Assembly: GCA_019614645.1 (NCBI GenBank)
Contig: JABWDB010000009.1
Coordinates: 10,087,501 to 10,151,500, forward strand
Direction: 5' to 3'
Length of the DNA: 64,000 nucleotides
Source of the DNA: Stratiolaelaps scimitus
Taxonomy: Eukaryota; Arthropoda; Arachnida; Mesostigmata; Laelapidae
Of the stretch, positions 1 to 11,622 are shown piece after piece. The notes below the pieces were generated by a model that made no database searches, had not been told where the DNA came from, and worked only from the letters and a program-made list of their open reading frames with translations. The position numbers and the translations under genes were made by a program. Each line of letters begins with the position of its first letter. Within the stretch, counting starts at the first letter, position 1.

Positions 1-3000
1 TTTGGAAAGCTTCATGCCACTCGATGAGATTTCGCACAGAATTGTACTGTTGCTTGAATGTTGTCAAGATGATTCGTACTGAAGCACAGTAGCACAGTAT
101 AGGAAGTCTTCCGTGTACTGGGTGCTGAAATTGTTGTCGATGGTCGAGATATCGTGTAATGACATAGCGTTCACTTTCAGCTGACCTTAGCAGGATGTGG
201 ACTATATCATCCTCATACAAAACGTTCTCTATCGCCCAGTTCTACGCTAGGTATTAAATATAGAAGCCGTCTCAACGCTTTCATCCTCTTCCAATGATTA
301 GCTGCTCTCTAACACGTGGACGAAAAGTATAAAAGAGAATCCACAGCAGAGATTCGGTGCCGCGGCATATGCCACGGGTGGTGTCTACAGTGATCGACAT
401 ATCTTATTACCATCTGCTAATCAAGAACGGGAAATGCCATACTGTGGTAGCGGGTTCGTAGTTTTAAGGACTACCGACCTTACCCCTACTGAACGTTTAA
501 AGGAAAATCCTTCTCGTGTATTGTACGTTTGAGAACGAAACATTGTTTCAAATGGTACGTCGAGAAAAACACGAAGAGATACAAACCCTTAAGAAAAAAT
601 GACGATTCCTATCGGTCGATCGAGAGATTATATCGTTAAATTCGTATTGATTTACCTTTGTTCCCTGTGGTTTATAGGTAAATCCTGTGTCTAACAGAAT
701 GGTTTTATGCCAGTATAGAGTATCAAGCAACCGCTCTACGATCTTGACTATGAACAACGTCTGTGCATTAAAAGTAATTGCTGAGCATTTATTCTATGAC
801 GTCACGCCGAACACAGCACCGCTATGAATGGAGACCATTTGTGGATAATGAGAATAATTTAATTAAGGCTGCGTACGACGCTGGCAGTTCGCTACAGTTC
901 GTTGTACGACCATATGCACATTTAAGCAACCCTTCAAAGAGCAACGCGGCATGTAGGCTCGCTTCGTTGTCATATTCTACTTGAGCGTTTCTAGGGCGTT
1001 TTCTTGTACTTCTAATGTGTAGGGGTTATAAATAAGAGGGATTATTTATAACCTCCACATGTTCATAGTGTTTCTCTCTCGTCCAGGAACTGAATTGAAG
1101 TTTGAATTTTGTTCTTCGTATGAGGAAAGACTCGGTGAAGTCGTTTTGCCAATCTGGTTAACATAAAATCACTGAACGTTATTTAGCGATCGGTTGTAGA
1201 TGAATCGAAGAAGCTGCAGTCCTTCGGGGTCCTTCAAGCGCACTCATATCGGCGGATACTTCATAGCAGTCAAAATGTTAGTCGATCAGAGGACTCGGAT
1301 ATAGACTTGGATAACGTTGGCTGGATTACATTTTCATTGTTTCAATTCTGGCCATATACGTCGCCTAGCTTGGATAAAGTAACTACAACACTTGACTAGG
1401 TCACGACATTCAACGTTGAAACTCTACAGAGAGACAGACGGCTATGACTGTGCTCCTGAGTTGATTCTGTTACTGCCATGAAATGACACAGCAGTGTTTC
1501 GTCCTTTGAGTCGGAGATGATATATTCTTTGAACGCCAGGCGTAATTAATATGGGAAATACTTTCCTGTATGTTGTCGATGTTTACGGCGAATACGAAGC
1601 GGTCACATTAACATCTGCGGGTGATAAAATTTCACCAACATTCTTTGCTCAGCAATTCAGTTATATAGGGGACGAGAGATAATCAAGTAAGATAATTTGC
1701 GTGCTATGCATTCGCAACTCAGCATATATGCAGCATATCGCCTAAAGCGCGAGAAGCTCACGATGCTGACAGACAGTCAAAAGTTTGCTTTTTCGAGTTC
1801 GTACCTCATGGCGAACAGGACATTATTATCAACTATTCATAGCATCGATGTGTCCGGAAATACTGAACTACCACTGGTGCCCTTAGCCCTGGTGTGCGAC
1901 TCAGATACTTTCCAGCCGATCAATATGCCATGAGAAGATTATCGTTATCGATTGGCAACCGATTGTTTGCTACTGCGTTATTGTTATGCAGTGTTCGACC
2001 ATAAAATATATCTGGATGCATATACCTCGTATATTTTATACGTTCGATATAATCTCAAGATTTGATTTACTTCGATATTCGCATCGTGAATAGTTGGTAT
2101 ATATGTCATCGTTGAGTTTTGAACCTGTGGCCTCTAATACCTCGATACAAGAAACATATCCACTGATCTAGACGACCTGTTCGCGCTCGAAAGACCGTTA
2201 AAGTTAGCACGAACATATCGTTCACTAAGCGCACGATAAATGTAACAATTCTCGATTGTAGACCATATAACTGAACCTTTCACTTGCCTTTTACCACAGC
2301 TAAAAGAAGACTATTAATATCAGCGTGGAGCGAAGGTTGGAGAGAGAGAGAGAGGGCGCAAATTAATACTCTATTCGCGATTACCTCTACCGTTCCCCGA
2401 TTGCGGTGACACGCATGTACTGCTGCGGTGAATGATGCCGGGGCGAATCATTTGAATGACGGATTGTCGTCTGAATATCCGGAACCCTGCCTTTTTGTCC
2501 GAGGCTCTGCTCTATGAGCTGCCATAGAATTACTCATTGGGCGTGTCTTCTGCTAATAAGAGCAGCAGTGTTATCACATCTAGGTGTTGCCTGGAGAGGC
2601 AACAACCACAATGAAGACCGTCAACGGAGACCAGCAGATTCTGTTTGAGACATTCGCAAGCGTACAGTTGCCATTGAGATAAGCAGAGCTGCAATACTGC
2701 TCCCATCAGGCGAAAAAAATGATATAAAGCCTTGTACAATTTTGCTCTTTTTTCGATTTGTAACACTAGTTTGTAAGCAGCAACAACAACTTGCTCATTC
2801 CAAACCGGATATCAACCGTTGATGATCCCTCGGATCGCTAAGTCTTTTTGTCTGGGTAACAAAAACCCAGACGTGTATTAAACGCACCGACGGCGTCACT
2901 CGTACGGCGCGCAACCAGCGTACCTGCCTGATACTCCTAAACGTTCTATCCATTGAATTCGCAACATTGCCGATGCCGATGGTGGACAAACAATTGAATT

Positions 3001-5096
3001 ATCGTCGGACGGCATCGAATAGGCAAACGAGGTCGACTTTAGTCGTACAATTTGGGACCTAACTTTCGAGAAGATACTACAGTCAATGCGATTCTTCTTC
3101 TGATATGCTCCTTTTTCAATCGTGTCGTATCCCTCGCAGGTTCATACATAACGAGAGACAGAAACCGATTCGACTGGGTGGTGGCGCCTCGACGAGGGCG
3201 TTCCTCTGTGGTGTGCGGCACACAGCCGATTCCCAATAACCGGCGAAGTAACCACCAGTCATCCAGCTGTTCGCAATTGGGGTGGTAGACCAGTAGAATA
3301 AAGGGTCCCGTAGAAGTGTGTCTCCTCCAAAAATTCTTTTACCCGGCGACACAAAATATGGATGGCGTCAAACACCGAGCCAGGCTGATCTGCTGGCGGA
3401 CAAAAAAGAAGCAACATGGCATTCACATCTGTACCTCGCTGACAGATAACGGAAAAACAGAGCTGAACCATTCTCACTGTGGGATTAAGCTGTGTTGGCA
3501 CTACGCGGTGGCAGTGGACGCTACTAGAGACGGCCAATGGCAAGAACGACAATAGCGATGAAAATCAGCTGCAGCGAATCCTTCATCCCGACGCGAGCCG
3601 GACCACCGACGACTAAACGGCCTCCGCACGGTCGGACCTCAGCTAATCCACAGCACAAATGGATAGACACAAACAAACACACACATCCATCAACAGGCAT
3701 GTTCCTGTTGTTTCCCTCGTTCCTTCTGTATCTTCCGCTATAACAACAATAACGAAAGCAAAAAAAACAGTTACTTTTCTATAAATGATCATCAGCTGTC
3801 TTCACTCTATGGCAGATCTGGGCACCGCTTTACAAATAACAGCTACACAGACCACTACAACTACGTCTTGTCTGACCAAACCGCCGCAGTAGCCGTTGTA
3901 TGGTAATAGCAGCAAGAAGAACGTCGCCAGAGCTCCATGTCTTCTACCACCTATATCCATTTAGTACACCACCGTAACGAATGCGTACGCGCCATAGAAC
4001 AATATAGAATAAAAACAAGTAACGATAGAAATGTATAACGAGCGTGCGTCGATCTGCTAGAACAGAGGAGAGATGACGCGTCTTGAATCAACTCGGTCGT
4101 TCGTCTTCGCCGAACAGACGAACCACCGAGTGGACCAGCCACAAAATGCGACACCACAGCCTTCCATCGTCACCGCTGCCGTCCAATTAAGCCGCGCGTG
4201 GCAGCGCAAAGGATTCGATCCAATCCTAGGTGGATGGCCACCCCGCCCTTTACCCATGAAGCCGAACACAGCCGACATTGCGCGACCGGGCTAGAAATTA
4301 ACCGTACATAACGCGTATTGATGTACTCTCGCGTACAGACAGATAGATCGTACACCACGATTGCTACACGACATGTGGGCCACTCAACGCGCCTAGTTGC
4401 TCTCTCTCTCTCTCTCTCTGCAAGAGACAGCCTGGCCGGCATTGTCGTCTCGTAGCCGCCAACGCCGGCTACAACCAGGCCAGCGCTAGCGAGCACCCAT
4501 TGAAGAATATCGTTTTCGTACAAGGGGGCACGAACTGTGTAGCGCTGATGTTGTTTGGCTGTGCTGTTCTGTCGGCTGTTCCGACGCACAGCTGGTATCG
4601 GTTAGTCCGTCAGTTCATCACTCTCCGTTCGTTGGCTACGGACGAGGCGAACGATCATGCCGTCAGTGACAGCAGCGGAGGCAACCGTGGCGATCGTGGT
4701 AGAAGCGTTGCCGAACAAAGGTCGCCAGGACATGGGAAATAACAGAGGATGAGGAATGGAGCGACGTAATACTCATTCGTGTGCATTTTTTCTATTTATG
4801 ATTGTGGCTATTTAGAGATTGACACATGCAGATGCGTCGAATATGTCGATGTGCTCGGAGACACAAATCATACACCGAGGCCGACGCGCTGACTCGAACA
4901 TACAGCCGAGTTGAATCAAGTCAAATGGCATATGTATACGCTCAAACGACTAGCACGGATAGTGCGGCTAATGAATCGACGCTTGACGACGTTGTTGTCA
5001 GTCAGCTGATTTATTCGTATATATATATATATATATATAATGACGCAGATTTGCTAGTTCGATGTTTTTTCCTTCGGGGGTCAAGATGGCACTTAC
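1..5096. other. Gene-free stretch, probably RIC1 first intron
   Basis: No open reading frame here resembles a known protein, and I could not find the second coding exon of RIC1 on the minus strand. The stretch holds short overlapping ORFs on both strands around 3040-3740, a (GA)n run near 2340 and a (TC)n run near 4404-4424. Because the RIC1 exon at 5097-5225 ends in a good splice donor pointing this way, the simplest reading is a first intron longer than 5 kb that runs off the left edge. This is an inference. Confidence 0.5.
5019..5039. repeat. (TA)n microsatellite
   Basis: Uninterrupted TA dinucleotide run of about 21 bases, just inside the intron after the RIC1 first exon. Confidence 0.95.
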
Positions 5097-5225
5097 CTTC
5101 TCCCACCAGATCGTTAGGCAATCGGGCTGTAGAACAGCGAATAACGTTCGGTGATAGTCGGCGCAGATCTGGATTACCGGGCCCTCGAGCGCCAAGTAAC
5201 GGGGCCAGCGTACCGGGAAATACAT
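5097..5225 (-). CDS. RIC1: RIC1 (RAB6A-GEF complex partner 1), first coding exon only
   Basis: The exon encodes 43 residues starting MYFPVRWPRYLAL and ending LFAVLQPDCLTIWWEK. This matches the start of animal RIC1 (Drosophila Rich): an MYFP..WP opening, then an ICxD segment, FAVL and (A/S)IW, which is the first strand set of the N-terminal WD40 propeller. The exon is exactly 43 codons (phase 0) and is followed on the minus strand by AGAAG|GTAAGT, a strong donor. RIC1 with RGP1 forms the guanine-nucleotide exchange factor for RAB6 on Golgi membranes. The remaining roughly 1,300 residues are not in the window. The start is the ATG at 5225. A divergent EMC6 gene begins about 2.6 kb away, so the two may share an upstream region. 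Identification rests on 43 residues plus the donor, so it is probable rather than certain. Confidence 0.72.
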
Positions 5226-7792
5226 GCTGCTTATCCTGAAGCTGCTCGAAGTAGCACAGCTCGCTTTGGTTGCTGTTGTGATTGTGGGGGTTGTCGCCGA
5301 TCACATGACAACGACGCCAACGGAATTCTAGTCATTCAGCTAGTCAATCGTCTGGCCCACCTGACACATTTCCTGGAGTTCGGGAACGGATCACTGTTCG
5401 TACTTCTGCTGGTGACAATCATCGATGAACACTCGAATGATTTCTCCAATACTCGACACGACGAAGCACACTAAGGGTTCCCGTTCCGTTTCTTGATCAT
5501 TTAATAGCGCGACAGATCACTGAGCACAACCACATGACAATCCCGAGTAAATCCTCGCAGCTAGAGCACGGGCGGTATCCACAGGGGAGGCATCCACAAA
5601 AATAATCACCTTCTGTCGACATCGACTGTCGGTCTTCAGCAGTGGACAGGAGAACTTGCTTGCATCGCTATTGGTGAACTCCATACGAACAACAACGACA
5701 GCAACACCAGCATCTGCCCCAATATATATATATATAAACATATATATATATATAGATCATATATATATATATATGTGTATTAGAACGCGACACGAACACA
5801 GCCGAACCCCACTCGCTCGTTCTCTCGCTAGAGGACAAGAACTCTCCCAGAGCTTTCCCACCGATAGACCTTCCCCCCGTAGCACCGTAGGGCACAGGAG
5901 CACACACGAGATGCGCACGATCAACACGGAACAACTGGAACGCGGCCGAACCTGATGATTTTCTTGTTTTCCTTCACAACACTATGCGATACATGTACGA
6001 CGTAAACAAGGACAACTTCACCACGGTCTCCGCCGTCAAATCAGCAGCCAACAAACGAACCGATAGGGTTGGGTGGAGGTAACTATAGCATTCACTGTTT
6101 GGTGAAACACTGCCCCCGCAGTTGTTGCTGTAGCGGCAGCAGCAGCAGTCGCAAAGGCAGTGTTGCTGCCACATCTGTCGTTGCTTGCTCGATCGTTCGC
6201 TCGTTGGCTGGCCCCACTTGCAGCTGGCCCCACTGCTGCGAACATCCCAATCTACACCCCACTGCCCGATCGAGCAGCCAGCGCCAGGCCAGCAGCAGCA
6301 GCAGAACAGACAACGCACAGTAGATAGATATACACTCTCTCTCTCTCTCTCTCACAGCAGAGCCACTGCCGCTATCAGTGGTGGCTCGGTGGCCGCCGTG
6401 TGGCAGTTAGTGACCCCGTCCGCTTCTCAAGACGGCTGTTCCCGTTTTCTATGACGACGACGACAACAGAAACGGCGCCGAAGACCGTCGTCCGACCAGT
6501 GCCGACAGCGGCAGCATCGGTGACGGCGAACGGAGCACCGCTGTTGACGGCCTGCGTCTGGCTGTCCGTCGGTCTTATCGTAGTTTCGCTCCGGTTACCC
6601 GCTCCTGTGGCTCTGTGGCCCTCTGGTCTGGGGTGCACTGTGACCGCCTGTTCCTCTGAATGCCTTGGCTCTCACCCGTCTGTATTGCTGTCTGCGACTA
6701 GCCTGCTGACCGTATTTCGATCACAGCCGTCTGCTGTTGTATTATTCTACGTTACATCTTCAGCTTGGAGCTCGGTTTGCGGCTGGCCCCCAGACTCCTC
6801 TTCCATTAAATATTTTCTCGGCACGTGACTGTATGACCTTAGTAGGGGAAATGTCGGCAGGAAAACCCCCTATAAGAGCTATCGCCGAATTTGAATCTGC
6901 GATCAGGGACAGATCCTATTCGCCGTCAATTTATCCAGGCTCTGTTCCCAACATACTGCGACGAGGGTTCTGTCATAATTTGCTTGTGGGCGGGGGGGTG
7001 TTTTTAGTCTGTTTGTTATTGTTATTGTTTTGTTCGTCTCCGTGTCGTCAGCTACTAACAATCACAGCCTCTACTTCAGGCGCTCGAAGGCTTGAAGTTG
7101 AGAGGACTCCGAAACATCTGACAGGAACTACGTGTCAGCTACTGGTCGCTGTCAAGTAAAGGTGAGGCTGCGTATTGGATGAAAGTGTCAACAACAATAG
7201 ATTACCGCTACATGCGACGTCGTCATGTAAGAAAGCCCCCACGGGACACATGCAGGGGGATATAAGCTTGAATGCGTAGTCCTCTTCGAGTTATACCACT
7301 GGCGGGCTCTTTTAAACGATCGAGTTATTCTGCTAAACGAATCGACGATCGAGCCGCGCTCGTAGATGTATGAATCGCATCGAACCAGCAGACCAGGTGT
7401 CGGTTAGGAGCTACTAGGAGAAACTTCTCTTCAAATCGTGCCATGCGCATGACCCTAGTAGGTGTCACGGGTGACAAAGAATTTTCCTGTGTGGCCACCG
7501 AGAGTTGTTTTATCTTTCGACCACAAACAAATCGAGAAGCAGCGGCATCTGTTGACGTAGCAGACAACCCATAGAACGAACACGGCTCAGACTGAAAGCG
7601 CCACTGTGCTAGCTAATTGAGCGAGTCCATCCTTAACACTGTTCGCGACCAGAGGAAATCAACCACAGCGCCGATATCCTGTCGACATTAGAAGTTTGCC
7701 CAATATAGCATTGAATCTTTGGTCTGACGTAGGCTAGTTTGGTGTATCGATTTCACTCTATCTCTGTATACGTAATTTGGTAAGGACCAACG
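5226..7792. promoter_or_regulatory. Divergent intergenic region between RIC1 and EMC6
   Basis: About 2.6 kb lies between two genes transcribed away from each other, so promoters and 5' leaders of both are expected here. Part of it (about 6100-6800) is GC-rich with CAG/CTG-type runs, and there is a TC run near 6336-6352. Several 80-140 codon ORFs exist on both strands, but they overlap, are low in complexity and resemble nothing known, so I treat them as chance ORFs. No clear TATA box could be assigned. Confidence 0.45.
5721..5774. repeat. Interrupted (TA)n microsatellite
   Basis: Three TA runs separated by short interruptions, in the RIC1-EMC6 intergenic region. It creates spurious YIYIY peptides in all frames. 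Confidence 0.95.
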
Positions 7793-8987
7793 ATGAGTGG
7801 GAAAATCCGCAAAAGTAAGGAAAAAAATGGCGAAGTCGTCGCGTTCAGTGAAGCGGCCATGCGGCACAATGGAGCGGTACTCGAATATATTCGAACATCG
7901 GTTTCGGTGCTGGTGAGTGAATTACATTATTAACAACTTTGTAAATGTAGCTGGCCGTTGTAGCAACATTGATTTCAAACTCTGATCCGCCGGCTCAGTT
8001 CGTGCCATGTTTCGTGATGATGTTATTAGGAGGTACTGTTGTTGTCGTTGGAAACAGTATTAGAGGATACGGTTATTATGGTTGGTACAGTTATTATTTG
8101 TCGTATATGAAAACCGACTGTATTAGTCAACGATGGAACTAAATGGATTAAGAACACGTCTGCATAGCAATGGGCCCATATCTTGCGAAGATCGAAGCAT
8201 ACGAACATATCTTGTTATAAGGAGCGAAAATCGTTAGACGAACTATTTTTTTCGTGTACATTTTCGCATCAGTTTTCAATCATTTTACTGTAAATTCAGC
8301 CAAATTTTACGGCCTATTTCATAACCCAAGCACTTAGCGTTACCAATTGCTCATATAGTGGCTTCATAATAACTAAGTCTCCCATCTAGCAAAATTTTCG
8401 TAAAGGCTTTTCGAATGGCTCACGTTGTTTGAAAGGATCTCTAGAGTATTAGTATACGAGAAAAAATACGCGAGGAATATTACAAGCATCGGCCTGCACA
8501 GAATGGCGGAGAACGAATGGGAGAAACTGAGACACAGATTTAACAGTTTATATACAGTCGTTATTCGAAAGACATTCTGCAGGAAGGATGATGACAAATG
8601 AACTCGATAACAATGACGTTGTGAAATCCTAGACAGCCTTACTACCGTACATAATCTGCCCTAACCTATGTACCAACCTAAGTCATGCCTATCCTACATG
8701 ATACATTGACGTTTTTCGTTTGTCGTCACTGTGATTGACTTTTGTTTGTTTGTATATTACAGAGTGGCTGCTCCGCGGGTATTCTAGGTCTGACATCGTT
8801 ATACGGCTTTCTGTTCTACTTCGTCGTGGCCGTCGTCCTCTGGGCGATGCTTGTAGCCAGCACGTTATCGACCTGGGAGACGTTCCTGCGCTCGCGGATG
8901 ACCTTCCTCTCACATGGCCTATTTAGTGGAATCTTCACATATATTCTCTTTTGGACGTTCAGTTACGGCATGGTCCACGTATACTGA
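7793..8987 (+). CDS. EMC6: ER membrane protein complex subunit 6 (EMC6), two exons
   Basis: Exons are 7793-7912 and 8763-8987. Together they give a 114-residue protein, close to the usual EMC6 length of about 110. The first exon ends CTG|GTGAGT and the second follows TTACAG, both phase 0. Residues 18-40 carry the EMC6 signature FSEAAMRHNGAVLEYIRTSV. Then come AGILGLTSLYGFLFY, a hydrophobic helix (WAMLVAST), and the strongly conserved end FTYILFWTFSYGMVHVY. EMC6 is a small multi-pass subunit in the membrane part of the EMC insertase, which places tail-anchored and multi-pass proteins in the ER membrane. The 850-bp intron shows no other gene. A poly(A) signal AATAAA is at 9404-9409. The gene is intact and is divergent from RIC1. 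Confidence 0.95.
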
Positions 8988-11622
8988 TGAGCTCTGCCAC
9001 TATACACACAAACACACACACCACTCAGTATAAACTGTCGTATTCCGTTAACTGATGCTGGAACCCGCGCCGTCGGGCCGTGAGGTTTGTCATCGTAACC
9101 ACCGCTTCTATCCACGACAAAATCTGGCCGGTGTGTTTTATTTTTTTGTTGTTGTTGTTGGCGGCGTAATGCCTTTGAGTTTAGATCAACCGTACGGGCA
9201 AGGCGTATCATCAAACCTCGACACGCGCATGTCCATTACATAGAATAATAATATATTATTAAGAATAAGATGAATTATTATGAGTCCCGTATCAGAAAGA
9301 ACCGTTTTCATTGATCTGTATTGCTGGCCGACACCCCCACGGTTCCGCACTTCTAACTGGAAGATTCCGGTGAGAAGGACAATATAGAGAAAATAGGACA
9401 GGCAATAAAATATTATTGTATTATCCCTGAGACTAATGCAACGCAGACCACATATGTATATATATATAGATCGAATTGTAATAAAAACATTCATTTATAT
9501 AATTATTAAGAATGTAACAATACGTGAGCATGTCTTCTATTAGATACAACAGATTCGTTAATCGATTTCGTCAAACACTTATGTGGTTGAACGAGGGAGG
9601 CTATAGTATGGTTTGTTTAGTTCACAACTAGGGAAGGTCGTTGCGGAAGGAAGGACCCTGGGCGCTTCTCCCCTGCAGCACGAATCAGCCTGTTATAGAC
9701 TGCTTCGAGGAGTAGAGTAGTGAGGGGGACGAGGCCGCCTAAGGTTTCAAAGGCTAGAGATCGAGAGCAGCGTGCTCTCGTAGCTTGACCTGATCCGCAC
9801 GGGGTACCGGGAGGTGACATTGGGAGAGTGTTAACCCGTCCGGGTCCCGGCGTTGTGTAATATGAAATAATAACGTTAACACAGTAATGTAGATCGTTGG
9901 CCAAAAAAAACAACGGTTATTATTTGGACATCTCTAACACCTCTGCCTTGAGACTGGCTGTTACTGGGCATGCTCATTTTCAAAGTGTTTTTTCACATAA
10001 ACGTGCTGCAATGTGCTGTCGCGTACACTACCTCGCGTCGTCGGTGATTGTCGATAGCCCCGTAGACGATGCTCTTGACAAAGCGTAAAACGAATGTGTC
10101 CAGTACCAGTACGCATAGACGCGGGGCGGAGGAAGGTTTTTTTGTGGTTATTTATGGGGGATTACGGGAATGCATGACGCAGATACGTGTTGGGCGGTTC
10201 ATACCATGGGGCTGAGGAAGGTAGTGATCACCAAACGTCTCCGTCAGTAACTGCACTGCTCTAGAGGCATGTTGTGCAAGCAGGAATCCTTTGGACTAAT
10301 ATAATTAGTTCTTTCGTCTTAACAAATAAAGTGTTGCCATAGCGAGCACCATCAGCTGTGCAACAACTGGTTCAGTGAGTCCTGATTCATAATCGCCTCC
10401 TAGCTCAAGGTAAACGACACTGTATGCCAATGCCGTCTCGTCTGCGTGGCGGCTTGGTTGGATGGCACGGAAACTCGAACCAAATAATCCAGGCATCGAG
10501 AATGAATCACGCATAAAGTATATTTTTCGGGCTGATTCTCAGCCCGAAAAACACGGCTGAATAAAAAGTTGACAAATAATATGTCTCGTAATTTTGGGCA
10601 AATGTAGTACACAGCCTCGTAAAATGTTCTTAGACACTGCAAGACGGTGTTGGCCAATCAGCACATACCTTTTGGGTGTGATTCCCATGAAAACCACGAC
10701 AAGCAGCATCGCAATAATTTGATCGCCTGTTCGATTAGCAGAAATAATTCTTTTGACAGCTGGGTAGTGCACTGTTAGCATTGCCCTGTCAGGCCACGTA
10801 GGTCTGCCGAAGAGGAGCCCAAATAAGTCCAGCATGACCGGCACAGTAGGCTAACAAAGCAATGCTACTAGAACTATTGGTACGTTAGATGACGGGCCGG
10901 TACGTGATAATGATGTAAACATCTCTGCGCAATATTAACGAGTTCTCTTGCCGTTAGAAGAACCGAACTGGAGGGGTTCGTTTACACCGGCTAACTCGGT
11001 ATTCGTGTGGAATAATAATCGTTATTTAAATAAATGCGGACCGTGTCGAATGCCTTTAGGGGACTACTCGAGCGGCTGTACTTAAGTATGTCCTACCTCT
11101 TGTACAGAACTTAATCAGGAGATATGGTTCACAGGCCACTCCGGCGTACAACAGATCGCGGGAGCCATCATCGTATTAAATCTAAGTCGTGCACGTATTG
11201 TTGATTTCCCTCTCGTTGAGGAGAGCGTAGCGAGTGCAGCGCCGACTTCATGTGCATTAACTATTTTCATTGCTATGCGTGTTGTGCGGGTGAGCCGCCC
11301 GCTGCAAACGCTTCGGAACCAACTAAAGCTCGAGAACGAACAGTCACCTGTTTCTCGGGTGGCATAATAAGCAATCGGCACCGTTGACGTTATTAGAACG
11401 GAGCTCAGAACCGACTGGTGACTATCACTCTGGTTAAATCGCCAACAGAATTTGACAGCAGGCATGAGATACGTACGTAACGCACTGGGGACGTCGTACA
11501 TTTGTTCGTCTTGTGCGCGTATGACTCTTGTGTAGATATCCGCTCAAGGTTTCGTTGTAACCAGGAACAACATACGCGATTATATAGCGATACAGGGAAC
11601 GTGTTTCCGTTCAATTGTGAAG
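8988..11622. other. Intergenic stretch
   Basis: Contains the EMC6 3' end, a GC-rich block at about 9630-9850 that stands out from AT-rich flanks, a perfect hairpin at 10523-10551, and minus-strand ORFs at 10305-10844 and 11115-11501 that I could not match to any family. No gene is called. A TATATAG sequence near 11581-11588 lies about 40 bases before the start codon of the next gene. Confidence 0.4.
10523..10551. repeat. Perfect 13-bp hairpin
   Basis: The arms TTTTTCGGGCTGA and TCAGCCCGAAAAA are perfect reverse complements separated by three bases. The core CGGGCTGA-N-TCTCAGCC recurs in the 3' tail of the SINE copy at 27001-27190, so this may be a remnant of the same repeat or an independent palindrome. 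Confidence 0.85.

Noticed and set aside
4170..4589. 139-codon minus-strand ORF
   Set aside because: Contains a TC-repeat (ERERE) and no conserved segment; also tested as RIC1 exon 2 and does not fit.
10305..10844. Two-exon minus-strand gene model (exon 1 from 10844, donor AAAAG|GTATGT, acceptor TTATTCAG)
   Set aside because: The frame holds across the junction, but the second exon contains the perfect hairpin and neither part resembles a known protein.
11115..11501. 128-codon minus-strand ORF
   Set aside because: Open but unmatched; no splice or promoter support, and it lies directly upstream of a gene on the other strand.
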